From Sphingobacterium sp. (lineage in GTDB: Bacteria; Bacteroidota; Bacteroidia; Sphingobacteriales; Sphingobacteriaceae): a stretch of 64,000 bases of DNA. The translations under genes and the position numbers were made by a program. Shown here one piece after another: positions 57,071 to 64,000 of the stretch. The notes below the pieces were generated by a model, which searched no databases, was not told the DNA's origin, and saw nothing but the letters and a program-made list of their open reading frames with translations. The DNA is taken from NCBI GenBank assembly GCA_031253985.1, contig JAIRVH010000137.1, forward strand, positions 96,040-160,039, read 5' to 3'. The first letter of the stretch is position 1. Each line of letters begins with the position of its first letter.

Positions 57071-58210
57071 TTAAAAGTGAATATTCGTGATCAGTGTATC
57101 CTTAAGTTCAGCTAATCTGTCCTGGCCGCTACTATCGTTTACCAGGATGATAATAGCGGTTTTCTTTTCGGGGTACAGGTAGCAAAGTGCAGTGAAGCCA
57201 CAGCCGTCGCGCCCAGTATGCATTATATACTCAAGACCATTTTTCTCCTTGTCCATCATCCAGCCCAACCCCATGCGCATACCATCGGGCTTGGTAAACG
57301 TCATCTTATGACTTAGCGCGATGGCTGCATTTTTGTTTTTTAAATTAGCGGATGCATACTTGAGCATATCGCCGAGCGTTGAAAACATGGAGGGAGCTGC
57401 TCTGTAACCATAGTCTGGAATAAAGGGTAACGTCTTCCCATGTTCGTCATGACCGGCGATAAGGCGCTGTTCATCCTTTGCTGAAAGTTGAGGTTTTGTA
57501 TCCTTCATGCCCATTTGATTAATTAAAAATGAAGTGATCAAATCGTTGTAGGGCTTATGATAAACACGTTCCAATAGTGCAATCAGTAACATCATTGTAT
57601 TTCCATTGTAACGGAATTTTGTACCAGGAATCGTATCAAGCACAAACTTGTGCGTATCCAGGAACAGGCTGTCGGCGGTATAAACACGGTAAAAATTCCG
57701 AAATGCTTTGGGGGGCAATTTGGTGATGCTATCGAGGTATTTGTCATCATAATCTCTCGACATTGAAGGTAAAGCTGAAGTGTGGTTTGCCAGATCTACC
57801 AATCGAACAGGATGTCCGTTATACTGCAGATTCGGATAATCTCCAGGCAAATATTTTCGGATATCATCATCAAGATTCACTTTCTTTTCGATTGCTGCCT
57901 GTGCAAGCATTATTCCGACGAACGTTTTTGCGATTGAACCTAAGCCGAAAATTGTGTTGGTACGACTTAAGTCGCCCGCACCACGGTGAAAATGATATTG
58001 CTGCACTAAATCGTCCTTTATTATTCCGATCGAAAGATCAACGGTAATCGGAGATTTTAGATAGTGTTCTGCTGACCTTTGCACTAAGCTATCTAGCGAA
58101 GTTTTCAAAGGGTTGTTACTTTTTAAAATCGAATCCTGATAAGTTTGGCCGAAACAGAACTGTATTGTGAGCATGAAAAAAACAATAACTTTTAAAGGGG
58201 TTGATTTCAT
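57071..58210 (-). CDS. Exported serine hydrolase (class C beta-lactamase fold)
   Basis: The 379-aa protein has a signal peptide (MKSTPLKVIVFFMLTIQFCF, then GQT). The active site has Ser92-x-x-Lys95 in GLGSIAKTF, and a YxN-like Tyr is in FRYNGNTMM. A HTG motif (MHTGRDGCG) gives the third element of penicillin-recognising enzymes. Such proteins are often peptidases or esterases rather than lactamases. It has no partner gene, and the flanking DNA holds gene remnants. Confidence 0.9.
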   Translation of the reverse strand: MKSTPLKVIVFFMLTIQFCFGQTYQDSILKSNNPLKTSLDSLVQRSAEHYLKSPITVDLSIGIIKDDLVQQYHFHRGAGDLSRTNTIFGLGSIAKTFVGIMLAQAAIEKKVNLDDDIRKYLPGDYPNLQYNGHPVRLVDLANHTSALPSMSRDYDDKYLDSITKLPPKAFRNFYRVYTADSLFLDTHKFVLDTIPGTKFRYNGNTMMLLIALLERVYHKPYNDLITSFLINQMGMKDTKPQLSAKDEQRLIAGHDEHGKTLPFIPDYGYRAAPSMFSTLGDMLKYASANLKNKNAAIALSHKMTFTKPDGMRMGLGWMMDKEKNGLEYIMHTGRDGCGFTALCYLYPEKKTAIIILVNDSSGQDRLAELKDTLITNIHF

Positions 58211-58229
58211 ATAGCGCTAAAAGTAATAA

Positions 58230-58475
58230 CATAAATATAGGCAAAGAATTTGTATATTATATGCAGGTGCCGATAAGAGGTTTCCTGTTACTTTTGAGGA
58301 TCCTAAAACTGCTGATAATACGTTCGATCGGACCAGAATATATTATATACCGAGCGGAGCCTTGAAATTGCATGGAGTATTTTTTACGTCTTTTCAAAAA
58401 TCAACCCATAGCCATGCAACCGAAATTAAAATTTCTGAACCGTTCCTGATCAGGGAAATAAAACATACATACTGA
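58230..58475 (+). pseudogene. 5'-truncated gene fragment
   Basis: A plus-strand frame follows two consecutive TAA codons (58224-58229) and has no start codon. It reads AGADKRFPVTFEDPKTADNT and IYYIPSGALKLHGVFFTSFQ to a stop at 58473-58475. The composition looks coding, but nothing precedes it, so it is probably the C-terminal end of a lost gene. It overlaps the 3' end of the convergent kinase-like gene by 26 bp. Not recognised. Confidence 0.45.
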
Positions 58476-59124
58476 GGATGCTACTGACAGGAATGCTTAT
58501 ATTGTCGTAACCGTCTTTGCTACATGCTTCGGCTATTGTCACGACGAAAGCCAGGGTACATATCATCGTGATTTGGCTCATGTGCAGGCTTGGCTCATGT
58601 AGATAGTGTCCTATTATAATCACGGTAATAAAAGCGCATACAAAGAACACTGCGGATCCTAATAGTGTTTTTCGCGCACCGAATATGCTGTAAGAACCAT
58701 AAGGCCATTTTTTGCCAGATAATGCCGCCATCGGATCACATAGTGCTAGGGTGAGCAACGGCAAATAATAAAAAATAGACCCTTTGTCTAACAATGCCTG
58801 TGTGAGAAAGCAAAGATAGACCGCCGCTGGATAGGCTAGGCTTCCGACAGATTTTCGGTCGATTGCATGGATAGATTTCAATAAGCCGAACTTGATAGAT
58901 ACTCCTAAAACCAAGGTGAACAATCCACATAGGATAAAAACAGACCAGTGACTTGTGATCAGAACTGGGAATAACAAGCAGATTATCCCCGTGCCTATAT
59001 GGACGAGTTTTCGGGTAAACTCTGCTTTTACCTTAAGCTGTTGATACAATAGTTCAGCAAGCCCAAATAGCAGCAAGAATAGGGTACCTAACAGGAGCAT
59101 GTTCCATAAATCGTTTTTCATCAT
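58450..59124 (-). CDS. Phytol/dolichol kinase-like membrane protein (SEC59/VTE5 type)
   Basis: The 224-aa protein has six to seven hydrophobic helices. FTRKLVHIGTGIICLLFPVL near residue 37 matches the RKLxHxxxG start of CTP-dependent phytol and dolichol kinases, and DPMAALSGKKWPYGSY with RKTLLGSAVFF matches the second conserved block. It would phosphorylate a lipid alcohol using CTP. It is the last gene of a tight operon: HMG-CoA reductase, CDP-alcohol phosphatidyltransferase, CdsA-like, then this gene (7-bp gap). The lipid acceptor is unknown. Confidence 0.85.
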   Translation of the reverse strand: MMKNDLWNMLLLGTLFLLLFGLAELLYQQLKVKAEFTRKLVHIGTGIICLLFPVLITSHWSVFILCGLFTLVLGVSIKFGLLKSIHAIDRKSVGSLAYPAAVYLCFLTQALLDKGSIFYYLPLLTLALCDPMAALSGKKWPYGSYSIFGARKTLLGSAVFFVCAFITVIIIGHYLHEPSLHMSQITMICTLAFVVTIAEACSKDGYDNISIPVSSILSMYVLFP

Positions 59125-59131
59125 CTGGTTT

Positions 59132-59848
59132 TTAAAGATAAATTAGTCCATACATAGCTCCGCTGAATATAAAGCTGTCAAATCGATCCAGTACTCCGCC
59201 ATGGCCCGGAATGAGGGTGCCATAGTCTTTAATTTGACAGCTTCGTTTGTACCAGGAAGCCAATAGATCGCCCATCAATGCTGAAACGCAAATAAAAAGG
59301 GTCGTCTTTAAAGTTTGCGTGAAGGACAGGTCGATGGATGGAAAGAGGAAAAGGCTAGTACTGGTGACAATGACCAAAGCGCCAATTAAACCCTCAAACG
59401 TTTTATTGGGACTAATCCGAGGTATAAGTTTTCTTTTGCCGAATAATTGACCGCAGAGCTGGCTGAATCCATCAAAAATAACGATCGTGAAATAGATGGA
59501 ACAAACCTTTTCTGTCGATGTCCTATGCCCGAAATTTATAAATGCGACGATAAGAGCAATATAAAGGACCACTATAGGACAAAAGAATAATAGCGGCCGT
59601 TCTGAAAAGAGATGAGCCTTGACAATTTCGTAAAGACCAACTATGCCAATGCAGACAGCCAAAAGTCTGACATGGTCAGTATAAATGGAAAAAAAGACAA
59701 GGATCAAAATCAGGAAGTAAACCCCCAGTTTTAACCAGCGTTCCCTGGCCTGTGCGACTTGACTATTCTTATTGAGATAGCCTGTGACCAATGCACCAAT
59801 ACCAAAAAAGAACAGCAATATATTCGCCATCAATAAATACATAATCAA
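59132..59848 (-). CDS. CdsA-like phosphatidate cytidylyltransferase
   Basis: The 238-aa protein has about seven helices and the full C-terminal signature KRSCQIKDYGTLIPGHGGVL followed by DRFD, with SPNKTFEGLIGAL upstream. It makes CDP-activated lipid from CTP and a phosphatidic-acid-like substrate. Its start overlaps the stop of the upstream phosphatidyltransferase by 4 bp, so the two act together. Whether it uses ordinary phosphatidic acid or an isoprenoid phosphate is open. Confidence 0.9.
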   Translation of the reverse strand: MIMYLLMANILLFFFGIGALVTGYLNKNSQVAQARERWLKLGVYFLILILVFFSIYTDHVRLLAVCIGIVGLYEIVKAHLFSERPLLFFCPIVVLYIALIVAFINFGHRTSTEKVCSIYFTIVIFDGFSQLCGQLFGKRKLIPRISPNKTFEGLIGALVIVTSTSLFLFPSIDLSFTQTLKTTLFICVSALMGDLLASWYKRSCQIKDYGTLIPGHGGVLDRFDSFIFSGAMYGLIYL

Positions 59849-60426
59849 GCTCTTTTTTGTAATTGGATAAGGAATATACTTTTCAGGTTGGATTGCAGCT
59901 TCGGGAGGATAATGACAAGAACCAATTCTTCCAGATAGGCCAAATAGCTTACGGTTAACATCAGGTGGAAATAAAAGGCGTTAAACCCGAATACAAAATA
60001 ACTAAAGATAAATATGCCCTGGAGATAGCCGGTTAATTTATAGGACCATAAATGGAAACTGGGGAAGCGTTTAAATCGGATAAGCGCACAGATCTGGGGA
60101 ACAATCCACAGGACAATAAGCAGGATAAATTCGATTTTATAGGCCATTACAAACCCTTTTTCCAATGTTATCATGCCGAGGAAAGCCATCAGGTATGTTC
60201 CGATATCTGCAACCGAATCTATTTTGGCGCCAAATTCCGTCTGTAGGTTAAATAGTCTGGCGATTAATCCATCGAGGATATCGCTAATCAGGTTTATCGA
60301 CAATAATAGGATAAAAAGATCCCTGTCTGCTGTTAGGAGCGTATAGCTGATAAAGGGTAATGCCAGTATGCGATAGGCGGAAAGTGCGTTTGGCACATTC
60401 CATCTGTTTTCTTTTTTAGTTTCCAT
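59845..60426 (-). CDS. CDP-alcohol phosphatidyltransferase
   Basis: METKKENRWNVPNALSAYRI at 60426 is chosen because a longer form would read through the end of the HMG-CoA reductase gene. The 193-aa membrane protein has the family motif DxxDGxxARx8GxxxDSxxD complete in the stretch DILDGLIARLFNLQTEFGAK plus IDSVAD. Members join CDP-diacylglycerol to glycerol-3-phosphate, serine, inositol or similar alcohols; the alcohol cannot be told from sequence. It overlaps the HMG-CoA reductase gene by 11 bp and the CdsA-like gene by 4 bp. Confidence 0.9.
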   Translation of the reverse strand: METKKENRWNVPNALSAYRILALPFISYTLLTADRDLFILLLSINLISDILDGLIARLFNLQTEFGAKIDSVADIGTYLMAFLGMITLEKGFVMAYKIEFILLIVLWIVPQICALIRFKRFPSFHLWSYKLTGYLQGIFIFSYFVFGFNAFYFHLMLTVSYLAYLEELVLVIILPKLQSNLKSIFLIQLQKRA

Positions 60427-61645
60427 TTTGTAATGATTTTTTTCTGCCGAATTTTTGATGTGCCTGTGTAAACTGACCTGCTGAAAGGGCTGCGGCGATA
60501 GATAATTCCCCTGCGAGTACAAGAGCTGCGGTTATTTCTGCATATTTTATGGAGTTTCCTTCGCCATAGCAGTCCATCATTTCCAGGCACTCTCTTTGTG
60601 TCGGGAGCTTTGTTCCACCACCGATAGTGCCGACAATAAGATTGGGCAAAGTCACGGCTGCATAAAGTGAACCGTCTTTATTCAGCTCCATGCGCGTGAT
60701 GCCTGTTGCCGCTTCGGCAACACAGGCGACATCCTGTCCAGTTGCTAAAAACAGAGCAGCCAATCCATTGGCATAATGGCCTTGCGCACCTATCGCTCCG
60801 CTTTGGATAACGCCCATGGTGGAGGTACGCCAATAGCGATCCATCAGCTCTGCTGAAGTTTTAAGGACTTCGGACACTATTTTGGCCGGTAATGTTATCT
60901 CAGCAGTTACCTTTTTACCCCTGACATGATTGAAAGCCGCGGCGGTCGCTTTCTTGTCTCCCGAGCTGTTTCCCTCAATAAACCAGTGACTGGGCTTTAT
61001 GGGACAAGAGTCAATTATAAATCGGCAGATGGCCTCTGTGCAGATGGTAACCATATTCTGGCCAGCCGCATCCGCAGTGAAATATTCAAAGGATATGGTT
61101 AGATGATTGCCTTCGATCTGAACTCGGGTATCGGTTAATCTAGCAAACCGGCTTGTGCATCTTACGATTTCCTGAAAGTTTTCTTTCTCAGCGAGGAACC
61201 ATGAAACGAAAAGACTTAAGTCCTTGATGTTCTCAAATTTGAATACAGGGCTTCTTTGGACTCCCTCTTGTAGACAGATCGCTGTAATGCCGCCGGCCAG
61301 TAAACAGGCTTTGGATCCGCGGTGATAGGATGCAACCAATGCACCCTCAGTTGTCGCAAGCGGGATATGGTAATTTCCATTGGCCGAAGTTCCATGAACT
61401 TGAAGGGGACCGATGACGCCTGTTGGGATTTGACTCATACCGATAAAGTTTTCGATATTACCCTGGAAAAGCGACGCTTCTAGGCTGGTGTCAGTCAAGA
61501 TCGGGAACCGCTGGTTTGTTGCACTTTCGAGATAGCTTAATAATGCTGCTGTCCCTTCACAACTGTTTTCTCGCAAAAATGGCAAAACCTTTGACGTTTC
61601 TTTTGGGCTGGCTGATGCCTGTGGTTTATCTAATAGGGTTTTCAT
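60416..61645 (-). CDS. Hydroxymethylglutaryl-CoA reductase
   Basis: The 409-aa enzyme makes mevalonate from HMG-CoA with NAD(P)H. Catalytic residues are recognisable: Glu in ATTEGALVASYHRGSKA, Lys in GDKKATAAAF, Asp in ATGQDVACVAEA, and a C-terminal His in QAHQKFGRK. MSQIPTGVIGPLQVHG and GTIGGGTKLPTQRECLEMM are family blocks. It heads an operon of lipid-activating and headgroup-transfer enzymes, and no other mevalonate gene is in the window. A perfect -7 box (TAACTTTG on the minus strand, 61682-61689) precedes it, bordered by a putative operator. Confidence 0.95.
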   Translation of the reverse strand: MKTLLDKPQASASPKETSKVLPFLRENSCEGTAALLSYLESATNQRFPILTDTSLEASLFQGNIENFIGMSQIPTGVIGPLQVHGTSANGNYHIPLATTEGALVASYHRGSKACLLAGGITAICLQEGVQRSPVFKFENIKDLSLFVSWFLAEKENFQEIVRCTSRFARLTDTRVQIEGNHLTISFEYFTADAAGQNMVTICTEAICRFIIDSCPIKPSHWFIEGNSSGDKKATAAAFNHVRGKKVTAEITLPAKIVSEVLKTSAELMDRYWRTSTMGVIQSGAIGAQGHYANGLAALFLATGQDVACVAEAATGITRMELNKDGSLYAAVTLPNLIVGTIGGGTKLPTQRECLEMMDCYGEGNSIKYAEITAALVLAGELSIAAALSAGQFTQAHQKFGRKKSLQNGN

Positions 61646-61681
61646 AGCTGGCTTTTAATAAAATAAATGTTGAATGTCTTC

Positions 61682-61756
61682 CAAAGTTATTGTGATATTC
61701 GCAGTTAAAATTGTGGTAAACAATAATATAATTTTTTATTTTTGTGATTATCGCAA
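61682..61756. promoter_or_regulatory. Divergent promoters with two copies of a near-palindromic site at the -7 boxes
   Basis: TTGTGATATTCGCA (61690-61703) and TTGTGATTATCGCAA (61742-61756) share 12 of 14 positions and are near-palindromic (TTGYGAT-ATCRCAA type). The first abuts the reductase -7 box TAACTTTG (61682-61689, minus). The second overlaps the regulator -7 box TATTTTTG (61737-61744, plus). A bound repressor would block both promoters. Confidence 0.6.
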
Positions 61757-61768
61757 ATTAGTTCACTT

Positions 61769-62722
61769 ATGTATCAGGAGAAGTTGATTCAGGAAATACA
61801 GCGGAAAATAGATCGCTCGAAATCTCTTATCGAGGTAATTGCAGAAGCGCTTGACATAAGTTATGATGCGGCGCACCGCAGAATCTCCATGAAGAGCAAA
61901 TTTTCGATAGGAGAGACGGTGCAACTTGCAAATCGCTTTTCACTTTCTTTGGATAAGCTATTTCAGCAAAGTGACCACATTTTAGTAAAAAAAACAGCGG
62001 AAATCCAGTCCTTCAATGATCTGTCGAATTACCTGGAGCATTCGTTTAAATCTTTAACGGAGTTTGAACCAAATCTGCAGACTTACCTGTATTATTCTGC
62101 AAAGGATATTCCAATCTTTTATACCATCAATACAGGTCTCCTGTCTATATTTAAAAAATATGTATGGCTCAATTTATTGAGCTCGGACGGTTTGGAATTG
62201 TCTTTCGAATCTTTTTTGTCGAAAACACCCATCGATAGTAGAGGGCAGAAGCTCCACGATTATTATTCGTCCATCCTCGTGAAAGAGATCTGGAATGATA
62301 CCACCATTAACAGTACGCTCCAGCAGATCATCTATTTTTCTCAGGCCGGTTTACTGACTGCCGAAAACGGAAAGCTGCTTTGTGAGCAGCTGAAAGAACT
62401 GCTGTTTTCACTGGAGAAAAGTTGTGTGTCAAACAACGACCAATATCAACTATACTATCATGAGCTCTTGATCTTAAATAATAATGTCCTTGTTGGAGAT
62501 AACGACAGAAAGTCATTATTCGTTCCGCATACGATGCTGGGTTATTTCATTACCAATGATAAAGACAGCTGTCGACACGCCTTCAACTTCTATCAGCATC
62601 AGCTCAAAAATTCGCGGTTGTTAAATACAGCTGGAACCCGGGACAAGAAACTGTTTTTTAATAAGGCTTACCAAAAGATCGACCGCTATAAAGCACAGGT
62701 GAGTGTGGATAATGAAATGTAG
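61769..62722 (+). CDS. Helix-turn-helix regulator of the lipid operon (family not named)
   Basis: The 317-aa protein starts MYQEKLIQEIQRKIDRSKSL and contains a helix-turn-helix at about 15-65 (IEVIAEALDISYDAAHRRIS), related to XRE/BetR-type domains. The 250-residue remainder is helical and not recognised. It is divergent from the HMG-CoA reductase operon and begins 13 bases after one of the two repeated sites, which suggests autoregulation and control of the lipid operon. The signal is unknown. Confidence 0.85.
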   Translation: MYQEKLIQEIQRKIDRSKSLIEVIAEALDISYDAAHRRISMKSKFSIGETVQLANRFSLSLDKLFQQSDHILVKKTAEIQSFNDLSNYLEHSFKSLTEFEPNLQTYLYYSAKDIPIFYTINTGLLSIFKKYVWLNLLSSDGLELSFESFLSKTPIDSRGQKLHDYYSSILVKEIWNDTTINSTLQQIIYFSQAGLLTAENGKLLCEQLKELLFSLEKSCVSNNDQYQLYYHELLILNNNVLVGDNDRKSLFVPHTMLGYFITNDKDSCRHAFNFYQHQLKNSRLLNTAGTRDKKLFFNKAYQKIDRYKAQVSVDNEM

Positions 62723-62731
62723 AGTGGTCGA

Positions 62732-62863
62732 ATGATAGGTAGCAAGATAAGCGACAATATGGCTCAGGTCGCCACTGCCTTTCACTTCGGCCTAAATACC
62801 GTTTTTGTCATGCTGCAAGAGGAGTACAGCGTCTTCGTAAAACAACTTGCGGGCATCTTGTAA
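62732..62863 (+). CDS. Possible 43-residue ORF
   Basis: ATG at 62732 gives a 43-codon frame (MIGSKISDNMAQVATAFHFG and on to LAGIL, stop at 62861-62863) nine bases after the regulator stop. No family is recognised. It may be a small gene in the regulator's operon or a gene fragment; the evidence is only length and position. Confidence 0.25.
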   Translation: MIGSKISDNMAQVATAFHFGLNTVFVMLQEEYSVFVKQLAGIL

Positions 62864-62887
62864 CCTTGGATTAAAGTTTTGTCGGTA

Positions 62888-63796
62888 TTAATCAATTCCC
62901 TTTGTTAGCATTGGAATCCGATAAATTGCCGTTGAGGCTGTGATAAATAAATCCGTGCGATCTTTGCCACCAAAGCAGACATTAGATGTCCATGGTTCAT
63001 TTACTTCAATATGTCCGATCAGCAGGCCTGTTGGACTATAAATAAAAACCCCTTTGCCTGTCAGGTAAATATTTCCCTGATGGTCTAATGTCATCCCGTC
63101 GGAGCCCTGATTGATAAGCAGCTTTTGTTTGCTGAGCTTACCGTCAGATTCAATGGTGTACCTGTAGGTTTTATTCCGTTCGATATCTGCGACATACAGG
63201 TATCTTCCATCAGCCGATCCTACAATGCCGTTCGGTTTTGTTACATCTTCAGCCACTACGATCGGTTTTTTTCCTTTTCCGGGGGGGAGGTAGTATACTT
63301 TCTGCCCTGCTATCTCTGGCTCTTTCCTAATCCAATAATCGCGCATATAAAAAGGGTCGGTAAAGTAGATGCCGCCTTTCTTGTCTGCCCAAAGATCATT
63401 CGGACCATTCAGTTTCTTTCCATCGACAGCTGTCAGCAGGACGGTAACCCGACCATCTTTGCCGATTGACCAGATTTCGTTTCTTTCGTCGGCACAGGCT
63501 AGGAGCTGACCTTGATGGTTAAAGTACAATCCATTTGCGCGACCTGCAGCATCTTTAAAAAGGGAAAGTTGCCCTTTGGTGTTGTATTTCCAGATTTTGT
63601 TATTCGGCTGGTCGGTAAAATAGATGTCCCCGGACTTATCGACTGCCGGCCCTTCGGTAAAGGCAAACTGCCGGGCTATTAATTTCAGGCTGTCCTGATG
63701 AAACAATTGTGCGTTAAGGTCTAAACCCTTTAAGGAGAAGAGTACGGAAAGTAGTAGTGTAGGCCAGTACCGACGAGAATAAATTGAATGGAACAT
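62888..63796 (-). CDS. SMP-30/gluconolactonase-like beta-propeller, exported
   Basis: Start at 63796 (MFHSIYSRRYWPTLLLSVLF) gives a signal peptide ending near LNAQ; an ATG 30 codons upstream is less likely. The 302-aa protein has the SMP-30/LRE six-blade pattern: FTEGPAVDKSGDIYFTDQPN, GKKLNGPNDLWADKKGGIYF, KPNGIVGSADGRYLYV and GSDGMTLDHQGNIYL, with metal-ligand Glu, Asn and Asp in the usual places. It probably hydrolyses a lactone in the periplasm; substrate unknown. Confidence 0.92.
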   Translation of the reverse strand: MFHSIYSRRYWPTLLLSVLFSLKGLDLNAQLFHQDSLKLIARQFAFTEGPAVDKSGDIYFTDQPNNKIWKYNTKGQLSLFKDAAGRANGLYFNHQGQLLACADERNEIWSIGKDGRVTVLLTAVDGKKLNGPNDLWADKKGGIYFTDPFYMRDYWIRKEPEIAGQKVYYLPPGKGKKPIVVAEDVTKPNGIVGSADGRYLYVADIERNKTYRYTIESDGKLSKQKLLINQGSDGMTLDHQGNIYLTGKGVFIYSPTGLLIGHIEVNEPWTSNVCFGGKDRTDLFITASTAIYRIPMLTKGID

Positions 63797-63882
63797 ATCA
63801 ACTAATTTATCAATTTTCCGACAATAAACAATCTTCTTGGACCGATTAAGTTTGGATACAGCAGTTGAGGAAAGGGGCAATA

Positions 63883-63916
63883 ACAAGAAAAGCCCATCGA
63901 CTGATGAGCTTTCTTG
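63883..63916 (-). terminator. Terminator after tRNA-Leu
   Basis: On the minus strand, directly after the tRNA 3' end, AAGAAAGCTCATC pairs with GATGGGCTTTTCTT (one bulge, one G-U) around a four-base loop, followed by U-rich sequence. Confidence 0.6.
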
Positions 63917-64000
63917 TACCTAGGGCGGGAATCGAACCCGCACTCCCTTAACGGGAACAGGATTTTAAGTCCTGCGTGTCTACCAGTTCCACCACCTAGG
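63917..64000 (-). tRNA. tRNA-Leu (UAA), first base outside the window
   Basis: The minus strand gives a complete cloverleaf. The acceptor is CCTAGG... pairing with CCTAGGT, so the first base lies at 64001. The D-arm contains AACTGGTAGAC. The anticodon stem-loop GGACTTAAAATCC has anticodon UAA. A long variable arm (TGTTCCCGTTAAGGGAGT) is typical of leucine tRNAs, and the T-arm is GCGGGTTCGATTCCCGC. The CCA end is not encoded. Confidence 0.95.

Overview
The window looks like chromosomal DNA of a Bacteroidota bacterium of the Sphingobacterium/Pedobacter type. The grounds are AT-rich spacers without clear Shine-Dalgarno sites, several TAnnTTTG-type -7 promoter boxes, LytS/LytTR two-component pairs, DUF5690 and YwqK-repeat proteins, and many SpI/SpII leader peptides typical of the phylum. 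No phage, insertion sequence or CRISPR array was seen. One tRNA-Leu(UAA) sits at the right edge; its first base lies outside the window.

Layout. 1-4.3 kb: beta-oxidation genes (a FadB-like protein cut by the left edge, acyl-CoA dehydrogenase, divergent thiolase). 4.6-8.5 kb: a LytS/LytTR pair and a CPA2 antiporter, flanked by copies of one 10-mer. 8.6-10.1 kb: RhlE-type helicase and cold-shock protein. 10.6-16 kb: a Gfo/Idh/MocA oxidoreductase, a quinone-detoxification-like MhqO/MhqD operon, a SnoaL-like lipoprotein and a GH16 glucanase. 16-19.3 kb: an XRE-cupin regulator with a DUF5690 transporter and a TIGR03364-type flavin oxidase. 19.6-29.7 kb: a large hybrid kinase, a single-domain response regulator, a HEAT-repeat membrane protein, a fused GT2 glycosyltransferase/LtaS-like sulfatase-fold transferase, and a convergent YaiO-type outer-membrane protein. 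I read these five genes as one candidate envelope-polysaccharide system. 29.8-35.85 kb: a complete TPP-riboswitch operon thiS-thiC-tenI-like-thiE-thiG-thiH-thiF. 36-48.5 kb: a GH78 rhamnosidase, MocR/EamA pair, GrpB, acetyltransferase, lipoprotein, SRPBCC/TspO-like pair, a YwqK-repeat protein, and a RibD-like reductase with an AraC regulator.

49-54.3 kb holds a GAF protein, an IPT/NHL lipoprotein and a LuxR-type regulator that share a perfect 22-bp palindrome. 54.3-58.5 kb is a decay zone: a small ORF with a nonsense codon, a histidine kinase that has lost its phosphoacceptor domain next to an intact response regulator, a frameshifted DKNYY lipoprotein and two gene fragments, mixed with an intact VOC protein and a serine hydrolase. 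58.45-62.7 kb is the second main point of interest: a tight four-gene operon of HMG-CoA reductase, CDP-alcohol phosphatidyltransferase, CdsA-like cytidylyltransferase and phytol/dolichol-kinase-like protein. It is divergent from a regulator, and two copies of a near-palindromic site overlap the -7 boxes of both divergent promoters.

Starts were moved downstream of the longest open frame where the longer form used TTG, or where a signal peptide, conserved domain start or ATGA-type overlap favoured the shorter form. All family names come from motif recognition by eye; no database search was possible.
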